64,000 nucleotides of DNA, taken from contig NW_026869996.1 of assembly GCF_020882245.1 (NCBI RefSeq), positions 4,821,592 through 4,885,591 on the forward strand, in the 5' to 3' direction. The translations under genes were made by a program, and so were the position numbers. The DNA comes from Rhopalosiphum padi. Lineage: Eukaryota; Arthropoda; Insecta; Hemiptera; Aphididae. Shown here one piece after another: positions 37,811-51,923 of the stretch (the stretch's first letter is position 1; the number at the start of each line of letters is the position of its first letter). Below the pieces are notes generated by a model. It was not told the origin of the DNA. It ran no database searches and saw nothing but the letters and a program-made list of their open reading frames with translations.

Positions 37811-40800
37811 AAATTATTAAAAACTAGAAGTTTCCTTAAAATTTATAAAAAAAACCATTAATTCTTAAAAAAACCCCATAAAAACCAATTTAAATCCAAC
37901 TAATAAATTAAATTTAACATTTTTCCATAGTAACCCCCATTATAAATTATAAAAAACTAGAAATTTCCTTAAAATTTAAAAAAAAAACCATTTTTTCATC
38001 AAAAAACCCCATAAAAACCAATTTAAATCCATCAAATAAATTAAATTTAACATTTTTCAATACTAACCCCCATAATAAATTATTAAAAACCAGAAATTTC
38101 CTTAAAATTTAAAAAAAAAAAACCATTTTTTCATCAAAAAACCCCATAAAAACCAATTTAAATCCATCAAATAAATTAAATTTAACATTTTTCCTTAACA
38201 AAACCCCATAATAAATTATTAAAAACCAGAAATTTCCTTAAAATTATTCAAAAAAACCATTAATTCATCAAAAAACCCCATAAAAACCAATTTAAATCCA
38301 TCAAATAAATTAAATTTAACATTTTTCCTTAACAAAACCCCATAATAAATTATTAAAAACCAGAAATTTCCTTAAAATTTATTAAAAAAAACCATTATTT
38401 CATCAAAAAAACCGCATAAAAACCAATTTAAATCCATCAAATAAATTAAATTTAACATTTTTCCATACTAACCCCCATTATAAATTATTAAAAACTAGAA
38501 GTTTCCTTAAAATTTAATTAAAATCCTTAAAAATAACAATAATTCCTTAACAATCCCCCATAATAACCGATTTAAATCCAACTAATAAATTAAATTTAAC
38601 ATTTTTCCATAGTAACCCCCATTATAAATTATTAAAAACTAGAAGTTTCCTTAAAATTTATAAAAAAAAAACCATTAATTCTTAAAAAAACCCAATAAAA
38701 ACCAATTTAAATCCATCAAATAAATTAAATTTAACATTTTTCCTTAACAAACCCCCATAATAATTTATTAAAAACCATAAATTTCCTTAAAATTATTCAA
38801 AAAACCATTAATTCATCAAAAAACCCCATAAAACCAATTTAAATCCATCAATAAATTAAATTTAACATTTTTCCATACTAACCCCCATTATAAATTATTA
38901 AAAACTAGAAGTTTCCTTAAAATTTATTAAAAAAACCATTATTTCATCAAAAACCCCATAAAAACCAATTTAAATCCATCAAATAAATTAAATTTAACAT
39001 TTTTCCATACTAACCCCCATTATAAATTATTAAAAACTAGAAGTTTCCTTAAAATTTAATTAAAATCCTTAAAAATAACAATAATTCCTTAACAATCCCC
39101 CATAATAACCGATTTAAATCCAACTAATAAATTAAATTTAACATTTTTCAATACTAACCCCCATATAAATAATTAAAAACTAGAAGTTTCCTTGAAATTT
39201 AATAAAAATCCTTAAAATAACAATAATTCCTTAACAATCCCCCATAATAACCGATTTAAATCCAACTAATAAATTAAATTTAACATTTTTCCATAGTAAC
39301 CCCCATTATAAATTATTAAAAACTAGAAGTTTCCTTAAAATTTATAAAAAAAACCATTAATTCTTAAAAAAACCCCATAAAAACCAATTTAAATCCATCA
39401 AATAAATTAAATTTAACATTTTTCCTTAACAAAACCCCATAATAAATTATTAAAAACCAGAAATTTCCTTAAAATTTATTCAAAAAACATTAATTCATCA
39501 AAAAACCCCATAAAAACCAATTTAAATCCATCAAATAAATTAAATTTAACATTTTTCCTTAACAAACCCCCATAATAAATTATTAAAAACCAGAAATTTC
39601 CTTAAAATTATTCAAAAAACCATTAATTCATCAAAAAACCCCATAAAAAACCAATTTAAATCCATCAAATAAATTAAATTTAACATTTTTCCTTAACAAA
39701 ACCCCATAATAAATTATTAAAAACCAGAAATTTCCTTAAAATTTATTAAAAAAACCATTATTTCATCAAAAAACCGCATAAAAACCAATTTAAATCCATC
39801 AAATAAATTAAATTTAACATTTTTCCATACTAACCCCCATTATAAATTATTAAAAACTAGAAGTTTCCTTAAAATTTAATTAAATCCTTAAAAATAACAA
39901 TAATTCCTTAACAATCCCCCATAATAACCGATTTAAATCCAACTAATAAATTAAATTTAACATTTTTCCATAGTAACCTCCATTATAAATTATTAAAAAC
40001 TAGAAGTTTCCTTAAAATTTATAAAAAAAACCATTAATTCTTAAAAAAACCCAATAAAAACCAATTTAAATCCATCAAATAAATTAAATTTAACATTTTT
40101 CCTTAACAAACCCCCATAATAATTTATTAAAAACCATAAATTTCCTTAAAATTATTCAAAAAACCATTAATTCATCAAAAAACCCCATAAAACCAATTTA
40201 AATCCATCAAATAAATTAAATTTAACATTTTTCCCCAACAAAACCCCATAATAAATTATTAAAAACCAGAAATTTCCTTAAAATTTATTAAAAATACCAT
40301 TAATTCATCAAAAAACCCCATAAAAACCAATTTAAATCCATCAAATAAAATTAAATTTAACATTTTTCCCCAACAAAACCCCATAATAAATTATTAAAAA
40401 CCAGAAATTTCCTTAAAATTTATTAAAAATACCATTAATTCATCAAAAAACCCCATAAAAACCAATTTAAATCCATCAAATAAATTAAATTAACATTTTT
40501 CCATAATAACCCCCATTATAAATTATTAAAAAACTAGAAGTTTCCTTAAAATTTATAAAAAAAACCATTAATTCATCAAAAAACCCCATAAAAACCAATT
40601 TAAATCCAACTAATAAATTAAATTTAACATTTTCAATACTAACCCCCATTATAAATAATTAAAAACTAGAAGTTTCCTTGAAATTTAATAAAAATCCTTA
40701 AAATAACAATAATTCCTTAACAATCCCCCATAATAACCGATTTAAATCCAACTAATAAATTAAATTTAACATTTTTCCATAGTAACCCCCATTATAAATT

Positions 40801-42848
40801 ATTAAAAACTAGAAGTTTCCTTAAAATTTATAAAAAAAACCATTAATTCTTAAAAAAACCCCATAAAAACCAATTTAAATCAATCAAATAAATTAAATTT
40901 AACATTTTTCCTTAACAAACCCCCCATAATAAATTATTAAAAACCAGGAAATTTCCTTAAAATTATTCAAAAAACCATTAATTCATCAAAAACCCCATAA
41001 AAACCAATTTAAATCCATCAAATAAATTAAATTTAACATTTTTTCCATACTAACCCCCATTATAAATTATTAAAAACTAGAAGTTTCCTTAAATTTAATT
41101 AAAATCCTTAAAAATAACAATAATTCCTTAACAATCCCCCATAATAACCGATTTAAATCCAACTAATAAATTAAATTTAACATTTTTCAATACTAACCCC
41201 CATTATAAATAATTTAAAAACTAGAAGTTTCCTTGAAATTTAATAAAAATCCTTAAAATTAACAATAATTCCTTAACAATCCCCCATAATAACCGATTTA
41301 AATCCAACTAATAAATTAAATTTAACATTTTTCCATAGTAACCCCCATTATAAATTATTAAAAACTAGAAGTTTCCTTAAAATTTATAAAAAAAACCATT
41401 AATTCTTAAAAAAAACCATAAAAACCAATTTAAATCCATCAAATAAATTAAATTTAACATTTTTCCTTAACAAAACCCCATAATAAATTATTAAAAACCA
41501 GAAATTTCCTTAAAATTTATTCAAAAAACCATTAATTCATCAAAAAAACCCCATAAAAACCATTATAATCCATCAAATAAATTAAATTTAACATTTTTCC
41601 TTAACAAACCCCCATAATAAATTATTAAAAACCAGAAATTTCCTTAAAATTATTCAAAAAACCATTAATTCATCAAAAAACCCCATAAAAACCAATTTAA
41701 ATCCATCAAATAAATTAAATTTTAACATTTTTCCTTAACAAAACCCCATAATAAATTATTAAAAACCAGAAATTTCCTTAAAATTTATAAAAAAAACCAT
41801 TAATTCTTAAAAAAAACCCCATAAAAACCAATTTAAATCCATCAAATAAATTAAATTTAACATTTTTCCTTAACAAAACCCCATAATAAATAATAAAAAC
41901 CAGAAATTTCCTTAAAATTTATTCAAAAAAAACCATTAATTCATCAAAAAACCCATAAAAACCAATTTACATCCATCAAATAAATTAAATTTAACATTTT
42001 TCCTTAACAAACCCCCATAATAAATTATTAAAAACCAGAAATTTCCTTAAAATTTATTAAAAAAACCATTATTTCATCAAAAAACCCCATAAAAACCAAT
42101 TTAAATCCATCAAATAAATTAAATTTAACATTTTTTCCATACTAACCCCCAATATAAATTATTAAAAACTAGAAGTTTCCTTAAAATTTAATTAAAATCC
42201 TTAAAAAATAACAATAATTCCTTAACAATCCCCCATAATAAACGATTTAAATCCAACTAATAAATTAAATTTAACATTTTTCCATAGTAACCCTCCATTA
42301 TAAATTATTAAAAACTAGAAGTTTCCTTAAAATTTATAAAAAAAACCATTAATTCTTAAAAAAACCCAATAAAAACCAATTTAAATCCATCAAATAAATT
42401 AAATTTTACATTTTTCCTTAACAAACCCCCATAATAATTTATTAAAAACCATAAATTTCCTTAAAATTATTCAAAAAACCATTAATTCATCAAAAAAACC
42501 CCATAAAAACCAATTTAAATCGATCAAATAAATTAAATTTAACATTTTTTCCATACTAACCCCCATTATAAATTATTAAAAACTAGAAGTTTCCTTAAAA
42601 TTTAATAAAAATCCTTAAAAATAACAATAATTCCTTAACAATCCCCCATAATAACCGATTTAACTCCAACTAATAAATTAAATTTAACATTTTTCCATAA
42701 TAACCCCCATTATAAATTATTAAAAACTAGAAGTTTCCTTAAAATTTATAAAAAAAAACCATTAATTCTTAAAAAAACCCCATAAAAACCAATTTAAATC
42801 CATCAAATAAATTAAATTTAACATTTTTCCTTAACAAAACCCCATAAT

Positions 42849-43043
42849 AAATTATTAAAAACCAGAAATTTCCTTAAAATTTATTAAAAAAACCATTAAT
42901 TCTTAAAAAAACCCCATAAAAACCAATTTAAATCCATCAAATAAATTAAATTTAACATTTTTCCTTAACAAAACCCCATAATAACCGATTTAAATCCAAC
43001 TAATAAATTAAATTTAACATTTTTCCATAGTAACCCCCATTAT
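42849..43043 (+). repeat. Compound monomer 4, 195 bp
   Basis: Clean example: short monomer front to cctta, junction ccccataataaccg at 42974-42987, then gatttaaatccaac and an L tail ending cccccattat. The expected short-plus-L pair would be about 277 bp, so about 82 bp are missing. It lies 453 bp downstream of the atcgat variant (42521). Confidence 0.88.
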
Positions 43044-43449
43044 AAATTATTAAAAACTAGAAGTTTCCTTAAAATTTATAAAAAAAAACCATTAATTCTT
43101 AAAAAAAACCCCATAAAAACCAATTTAAATCCAACTAATAAATTAAATTTAACATTTTTCCATAGTAACCCCCCATTATAAATTATTAAAAACTAGAAGT
43201 TTCCTTAAAATTTATAAAAAAAAAACCATTAATTCTTAAAAAAACCCAATAAAAACCAATTTAAATCCATCAAATAAATTAAATTTAACATTTTTCCTTA
43301 ACAAACCCCCATAATAATTTATTAAAAACCATAAATTTCCTTAAAATTATTCAAAAAAACCATTAATTCATCAAAAAACCCCATAAAAACCAATTTAAAT
43401 CCATCAAATAAATTAAATTTAACATTTTTCCTTAACAAAACCCCATTAT

Positions 43450-46400
43450 AAATTATTAAAAACCAGAAATTTCCTTAAAATTTATTCAAAAAAACCATTA
43501 ATTCATCAAAAAACCCCATAAAAACCAATTTAAATCCATCAAATAAATTAAATTTAACATTTTTCCCCAACAAAACCCCATAATAAATTATAAAAAACCA
43601 GAAATTTCCTTAAAATTTATTAAAAATACCATTAATTCATCAAAAAAACCCCATAAAAACCAATTTAAATCCATCAAATAAATTAAATTTAACATTTTTC
43701 CATACTAACCCCCATTATAAATTATTAAAAACTAGAAGTTTCCTTAAAATTTATAAAAAAAAACCATTAATTCTTAAAAAAACCCCATAAAAACCAATTT
43801 AAATCCAACTAATAAATTAAATTTAACATTTTTCCATAGTAACCCCCATTATAAATTATTAAAAACTAGAAGTTTCCTTAAAATTTATAAAAAAAACCAT
43901 TAATTCTTAAAAAAACCCCATAAAAACCAATTTAAATCCATCAAATAAATTAAATTTAACATTTTTCCTTAACAAAACCCCATAATAAATTAATAAAAAC
44001 CAGAAATTTCCTTAAAATTTATTCAAAAAAACCATTAATTCATCAAAAAACCCCATAAAAACCAATTTACATCCATCAAATAAATTAAATTTAACATTTT
44101 TCCTTAACAAACCCCCATAATAAATTATTAAAAACCAGAAATTTCCTTAAAATTATTCAAAAAAACCATTAATTCATCAAAAAACCCCATAAAAAACCAA
44201 TTTAAATCCATCAAATAAATTAAATTTAACATTTTTCCTTAACAAAACCCCATAATAAATTATTAAAAACCAGAAATTTCCTTAAAATTTATTCAAAAAA
44301 ACCATTAATTCATCAAAAAACCCCATAAAAACCAATTTAAATCCATCAAATAAATTAAATTTAACATTTTTCCCCAACAAAACCCCATAATAAATTATAA
44401 AAAACCAGAAATTTCCTTAAAATTTATTAAAAATACCATTAATTCATCAAAAAACCCCCATAAAAACCAATTTAAATCCATCAAATAAATTAAATTTAAC
44501 ATTTTTCCATACTAACCCCCATTATAAATTATTAAAAACTAGAAGTTTCCTTAAAATTTATAAAAAAAAACCATTAATTCTTAAAAAAAACCCCATAAAA
44601 ACCAATTTAAATCCAACTAATAAATTAAATTTAACATTTTTCCATAGTAACCCCCATTATAAATTATTAAAAACTAGAAGTTTCCTTAAAATTTAATTAA
44701 AATCCTTAAAAATAACAATAATTCCTTAACAATCCCCCATAATAACCGATTTAAATCCAACTAATAAATTAAATTTAACATTTTTCCATAGTAACCCCCA
44801 TTATAAATTATTAAAAACTAGAAGTTTCCTTAAAATTTATAAAAAAAAACCATTAATTCTTAAAAAAAACCCAATAAAAACCAATTTAAATCCATCAAAT
44901 AAATTAAATTTAACATTTTTCCTTAACAAAACCCCATAATAAATTATTAAAAACCAGAAATTTCCTTAAAATTTATTCAAAAAACCATTAATTCATCAAA
45001 AAACCCCATAAAAACCAATTATAATCCATCAAATAAATTAAATTTAACATTTTTCCTTAACAAACCCCCATAATAAATTATTAAAAACCAGAAATTTCCT
45101 TAAAATTATTCAAAAAACCATTAATTCATCAAAAAAACCCCATAAAAACCAATTTAAATCCATCAAATAAATTAAATTTAACATTTTTCCTTAACAAAAC
45201 CCCATAATAAATTATTAAAAACCAGAAATTTCCTTAAAATTTATTAAAAAAAACCATTATTTCATCAAAAAACCGCATAAAAACCAATTTAAATCCATCA
45301 AATAAATTAAATTTAACATTTTTCCTTAACAAAACCCCATAATAAATTATTAAAAACCAGAAATTTCCTTAAAATTTATTCAAAAAACCATTAATTCATC
45401 AAAAAAACCCCATAAAAACCAATTTAAATCCATCAAATAAATTAAATTTAACATTTTTCCTTAACAAACCCCCATAATAAATTATTAAAAACCAGAAATT
45501 TCCTTAAAATTATTCAAAAAACCATTAATTCATCAAAAAACCCCATAAAAACCAATTTAAATCCATCAAATAAATTAAATTTAACATTTTTCCTTAACAA
45601 AACCCCATAATAAATTATTAAAAACCAGAAATTTCCTTAAAATTTATTAAAAAAAACCATTATTTCATCAAAAAAAACCCCATAAAAAACCAATTTAAAT
45701 CCATCAAATAAATTAAATTTAACATTTTTCCATACTAACCCCCATTATAAATTATTAAAAACTAGAAGTTTCCTTAAAATTTAATAAAAATCCTTAAAAA
45801 TAACAATAATTCCTTAACAATCCCCCATAATAACCGATTTAAATCCAACTAATAAATTAAATTTAACATTTTTCCATAATAACCCCCATTATAAATTATT
45901 AAAAACTAGAAGTTTCCTTAAAATTTATAAAAAAAAACCATTAATTCTTAAAAAAAACCCCATAAAAACCAATTTAAATCCATCAAATAAATTAAATTTA
46001 ACATTTTTCCTTAACAAAACCCCATAATAAATTATTAAAAACCAGAAATTTCCTTAAAATTTATTAAAAAAAACCATTAATTCTTAAAAAAACCCCATAA
46101 AAACCAATTTAAATCCATCAAATAAATTAAATTTAACATTTTTTCCATAGTAACCCCCATTATAAATTATTAAAAACTAGAAGTTTCCTTAAAATTTATA
46201 AAAAAAAACCATTAATTCTTAAAAAAAACCCAATAAAAACCAATTTAAATCCATCAAATAAATTAAATTTAACATTTTTCCTTAACAAACCCCCATAATA
46301 ATTTATTAAAAACCATAAATTTCCTTAAAATTATTCAAAAAACCATTAATTCATCAAAAAACCCCATAAAAACCAATTTAAATCGATCAAATAAATTAAA

Positions 46401-47177
46401 TTTAACATTTTTTCCATACTAACCCCCATTATAAATTATTAAAAACTAGAAGTTTCCTTAAAATTTAATAAAAATCCTTAAAAATAACAATAATTCCTTA
46501 ACAATCCCCCATAATAACCGATTTAACTCCAACTAATAAATTAAATTTAACATTTTTCCATAATAACCCCCATTATAAATTATTAAAAACTAGAAGTTTC
46601 CTTAAAATTTATAAAAAAAAACCATTAATTCTTAAAAAAAACCCCATAAAAACCAATTTAAATCCATCAAATAAATTAAATTTAACATTTTTCCTTAACA
46701 AAACCCCATAATAAATTATTAAAAACCAGAAATTTCCTTAAAATTTATTAAAAAAACCATTAATTCTTAAAAAAAACCCCATAAAAACCAATTTAAATCC
46801 ATCAAATAAATTAAATTTAACATTTTTCCTTAACAAAACCCCATAATAACCGATTTAACTCCAACTAATAAATTAAATTTAACATTTTTCCATAATAACC
46901 CCCATTATAAATTATTAAAAACTAGAAGTTTCCTTAAAATTTATAAAAAAAACCATTAATTCTTAAAAAAACCCAATAAAAATCAATTTAAATCCATCAA
47001 ATAAATTAAATTTAACATTTTTCCTTAACAAACCCCCATAATAATTTATTAAAAACCATAAATTTCCTTAAAATTATTCAAAAAAACCATTAATTCATCA
47101 AAAAACCCCATAAAAAACCAATTTAAATCCATCAAATAAATTAAATTTAACATTTTTCCTTAACAAAACCCCATTAT
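43450..47177. repeat. Domain C higher-order unit, long version, 3728 bp
   Basis: Begins after a recombinant tail that joins ccttaacaaaa to ccccattat (43441). Landmarks are ttttccccaaca, ataaaaaaccag, taataaaaacc near 43991, ttacatcc 44067, aattataatcc near 45018, accgcat 45274, atcgat 46384, and compound monomer 46713-46908. The next unit starts with the same monomers in the same order (ttacatcc 47796, offset 3729). Confidence 0.78.
46713..46908 (+). repeat. Compound monomer 5, 196 bp, with converted rear
   Basis: Junction at 46839-46852, but its L part reads gatttaactccaac and ccataataaccccc rather than gatttaaatccaac and ccatagtaaccccc found in the other copies. These variants are those of the L monomer about 330 bp upstream (from about 46440), suggesting gene conversion or an unequal exchange. 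One downstream short monomer present after compound 4 is also missing here. Confidence 0.85.
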
Positions 47178-50076
47178 AAATTATTAAAAACCAGAAATTT
47201 CCTTAAAATTTATTCAAAAAACCATTAATTCATCAAAAAACCCCATAAAAACCAATTTAAATCCATCAAATAAATTAAATTTAACATTTTTCCCCAACAA
47301 AACCCCATAATAAATTATAAAAAACCAGAAATTTCCTTAAAATTTATTAAAAATACCATTAATTCATCAAAAAAACCCCATAAAAAACCAATTTAAATCC
47401 ATCAAATAAATTAAATTTAACATTTTTCCATACTAACCCCCATTATAAATTATTAAAAACTAGAAGTTTCCTTAAAATTTATAAAAAAAAACCATTAATT
47501 CTTAAAAAAACCCCATAAAAACCAATTTAAATCCAACTAATAAATTAAATTTAACATTTTTCCATAGTAACCCCCATTATAAATTATTAAAAACTAGAAG
47601 TTTCCTTAAAATTTATAAAAAAAAACCATTAATTCTTAAAAAAACCCCATAAAAACCAATTTAAATCCATCAAATAAATTAAATTTAACATTTTTCCTTA
47701 ACAAAACCCCATAATAAATTAATAAAAACCAGAAATTTCCTTAAAATTTATTCAAAAAACCATTAATTCATCAAAAAAACCCCATAAAAACCAATTTACA
47801 TCCATCAAATAAATTAAATTTAACATTTTTCCTTAACAAACCCCCATAATAAATTATTAAAAACCAGAAATTTCCTTAAAATTATTCAAAAAACCATTAA
47901 TTCATCAAAAAACCCCATAAAAACCAATTTAAATCCATCAAATAAATTAAATTTAACATTTTTCCTTAACAAAACCCCATAATAAATTATTAAAAACCAG
48001 AAATTTCCTTAAAATTTATTCAAAAAACCATTAATTCATCAAAAAACCCCATAAAAACCAATTTAAATCCATCAAATAAATTAAATTTAACATTTTTCCT
48101 TAACAAACCCCCATAATAAATTATTAAAAACCAGAAATTTCCTTAAAATTATTCAAAAAAACCATTAATTCATCAAAAAACCCCATAAAAACCAATTTAA
48201 ATCCATCAAATAAATTAAATTTAACATTTTTCCTTAACAAAACCCCATAATAAATTATTAAAAACCAGAAATTTCCTTAAAATTTATTAAAAAAAACCAT
48301 TATTTCATCAAAAAAACCGCATAAAAACCAATTTAAATCCATCAAATAAATTAAATTTAACATTTTTCCTTAACAAAACCCCATAATAAATTATTAAAAA
48401 CCAGAAATTTCCTTAAAATTTATTCAAAAAACCATTAATTCATCAAAAAACCCCATAAAAAACCAATTTAAATCCATCAAATAAATTAAATTTAACATTT
48501 TTCCTTAACAAACCCCCATAATAAATTATTAAAAACCAGAAATTTCCTTAAAATTATTCAAAAAAACCATTAATTCATCAAAAAACCCCATAAAAACCAA
48601 TTTAAATCCATCAAATAAATTAAATTTAACATTTTTCCTTAACAAAACCCCATAATAAATTATTAAAAACCAGAAATTTCCTTAAAATTTATTAAAAAAA
48701 CCATTATTTCATCAAAAAACCCCATAAAAACCAATTTAAATCCATCAAATAAATTAAATTTAACATTTTTCCTTAACAAACCCCCATAATAATTTATTAA
48801 AAACCATAAATTTCCTTAAAATTATTCAAAAAACCATTAATTCATCAAAAAACCCCATAAAAACCAATTTAAATCCATCAAATAAATTAAATTTAACATT
48901 TTTCCTTAACAAAACCCCATAATAAATTATTAAAAACCAGAAATTTCCTTAAAATTTATTCAAAAAACCATTAATTCATCAAAAAAACCCCATAAAAACC
49001 AATTTAAATCCATCAAATAAATTAAATTTAACATTTTTCCTTAACAAACCCCCATAATAATTTATTAAAAACCATAAATTTCCTTAAAATTATTCAAAAA
49101 AACCATTAATTCATCAAAAAAACCCCATAAAAACCAATTTAAATCGATCAAATAAATTAAATTTAACATTTTTCCATACTAACCCCCCATTATAAATTAT
49201 TAAAAACTAGAAGTTTCCTTAAAATTTAATAAAAATCCTTAAAAATAACAATAATTCCTTAACAATCCCCCATAATAACCGATTTAAATCCAACTAATAA
49301 ATTAAATTTAACATTTTTCCATAATAACCCCCCATTATAAATTATTAAAAACTAGAAGTTTCCTTAAAATTTATAAAAAAAAACCATTAATTCTTAAAAA
49401 AACCCCATAAAAACCAATTTAAATCCATCAAATAAATTAAATTTAACATTTTTCCTTAACAAAACCCCATAATAAATTATTAAAAACCAGAAATTTCCTT
49501 AAAATTTATTAAAAAAAACCATTAATTCTTAAAAAAAACCCCATAAAAACCAATTTAAATCCATCAAATAAATTAAATTTAACATTTTTCCTTAACAAAA
49601 CCCCATAATAACCGATTTAAATCCAACTAATAAATTAAATTTAACATTTTTCCATAGTAACCCCCATTATAAATTATTAAAAACTAGAAGTTTCCTTAAA
49701 ATTTATAAAAAAAAAACCATTAATTCTTAAAAAAAACCCCATAAAAACCAATTTAAATCCAACTAATAAATTAAATTTAACATTTTTCCATAGTAACCCC
49801 CCATTATAAATTATTAAAAACTAGAAGTTTCCTTAAAATTTATAAAAAAAAACCATTAATTCTTAAAAAAACCCAATAAAAACCAATTTAAATCCATCAA
49901 ATAAATTAAATTTAACATTTTTCCTTAACAAACCCCCATAATAATTTATTAAAAACCATAAATTTCCTTAAAATTATTCAAAAAAACCATTAATTCATCA
50001 AAAAACCCCATAAAAACCAATTTAAATCCATCAAATAAATTAAATTTAACATTTTTCCTTAACAAAACCCCATTAT
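47178..50076. repeat. Domain C higher-order unit, shortened version, 2899 bp
   Basis: Same start and end landmarks as the previous 3728-bp unit (ccccattat join at 47169 and again at 50068, ttacatcc 47796, accgcat 48318, atcgat 49145, compound monomer 49474-49670) but about 829 bp shorter, equal to about six monomers. After 50077 the first two monomers match again and then the order changes. Confidence 0.78.
49474..49670 (+). repeat. Compound monomer 6, 197 bp
   Basis: Junction ccccataataaccg at 49601-49614, 456 bp after the atcgat variant at 49145, followed by two accattaattctta short monomers and the cccaataaaaacc dimer, as after compound 4. Confidence 0.86.
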
Positions 50077-51312
50077 AAATTATTAAAAACCAGAAATTTC
50101 CTTAAAATTTATTCAAAAAACCATTAATTCATCAAAAAAACCCCATAAAAACCAATTTAAAATCCATCAAATAAATTAAATTTAACATTTTTCCCCAACA
50201 AAACCCCATAATAAATTATAAAAAACCAGAAATTTCCTTAAAATTTATTAAAAATACCATTAATTCATCAAAAAAACCCCATAAAAACCAATTTAAATCC
50301 ATCAAATAAATTAAATTTAACATTTTTCCATACTAACACCCCCATTATAAATTATTAAAAACTAGAAGTTTCCTTAAAATTTAATTAAAATCCTTAAAAA
50401 TAACAATAATTCCTTAACAATCCCCCATAATAACCGATTTAAATCCAACTAATAAATTAAATTTAACATTTTTTCCATAGTAACCCCCCATTATAAATTA
50501 TTAAAAACTAGAAGTTTCCTTAAAATTTATAAAAAAAAACCATTAATTCTTAAAAAAACCCAATAAAAAACCAATTTAAATCCATCAAATAAATTAAATT
50601 TAACATTTTTCCTTAACAAACCCCCATAATAATTTATTAAAAACCATAAATTTCCTTAAAATTATTCAAAAAACCATTAATTCATCAAAAAAACCCCATA
50701 AAAACCAATTTAAATCCATCAAATAAATTAAATTTAACATTTTTCCTTAACAAAACCCCATAATAAATTATTAAAAACCAGAAATTTCCTTAAAATTTAT
50801 TCAAAAAACCATTAATTCATCAAAAAAACCCCATAAAAACCAATTTAAATCCATCAAATAAATTAAATTTAACATTTTTCCTTAACAAACCCCCATAATA
50901 ATTTATTAAAAACCATAAATTTCCTTAAAATTATTCAAAAAAACCATTAATTCATCAAAAAACCCCATAAAAACCAATTTAAATCGATCAAATAAATTAA
51001 ATTTAACATTTTTCCATACTAACCCCCATTATAAATTATTAAAAACTAGAAGTTTCCTTAAAATTTAATAAAAATCCTTAAAAATAACAATAATTCCTTA
51101 ACAATCCCCCATAATAACCGATTTAACTCCAACTAATAAATTAAATTTAACATTTTTCCATAATAACCCCCATTATAAATTATTAAAAACTAGAAGTTTC
51201 CTTAAAATTTATAAAAAAAAACCATTAATTCTTAAAAAAAACCCCATAAAAACCAATTTAAATCCATCAAATAAATTAAATTTAACATTTTTCCTTAACA
51301 AAACCCCATAAT

Positions 51313-51508
51313 AAATTATTAAAAACCAGAAATTTCCTTAAAATTTATTAAAAAAACCATTAATTCTTAAAAAAAACCCCATAAAAACCAATTTAAATCC
51401 ATCAAATAAATTAAATTTAACATTTTTCCTTAACAAAACCCCATAATAACCGATTTAAATCCAACTAATAAATTAAATTTAACATTTTTCCATAGTAACC
51501 CCCATTAT
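51313..51508 (+). repeat. Compound monomer 7, 196 bp
   Basis: Junction at 51439-51452, 454 bp after atcgat at 50985. It is the last compound monomer in the window. Domain D begins about 400 bp later and lacks the type. Confidence 0.86.
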
Positions 51509-51923
51509 AAATTATTAAAAACTAGAAGTTTCCTTAAAATTTATAAAAAAAAACCATTAATTCTTAAAAAAAACCCCATAAAAACCAATTTAAATCCAAC
51601 TAATAAATTAAATTTAACATTTTTCCATAGTAACCCCCATTATAAATTATTAAAAACTAGAAGTTTCCTTAAAATTTATAAAAAAAAAACCATTAATTCT
51701 TAAAAAAACCCAATAAAAACCAATTTAAATCCATCAAATAAATTAAATTTAACATTTTTCCATACTAACCCCCATTATAAATTATTAAAAACTAGAAGTT
51801 TCCTTAAAATTAAATAAAAATCCTTAAAAATAACAATAATTCCTTAACAATCCCCCATAATAACCAATTTAAATCCATCAAATAAATTAAATTTAACATT
51901 TTTCCTCAACAAAACCCTATAAT

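Larger units (their letters stand above)
27684..51923. repeat. Domain C: irregular higher-order array with compound monomers
   Basis: Recognised by short monomers with accattaattctta, dimers combining cccaataaaaacc with ataatttattaaaaaccata, and seven compound monomers of 194-198 bp. Rare markers recur at unequal spacing: atcgat at about 29935, 34764, 42521, 46384, 49145 and 50985; aactccaac in L monomers; accgcat at about 35891, 38413, 39775, 45274 and 48318; ccttgaaattt at about 31983, 33069, 39194, 40680 and 41235. Two related units of 3728 and 2899 bp are clearest from 43450 to 50076. Boundaries to the gap and to domain D are set by change of monomer types. Confidence 0.8.
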
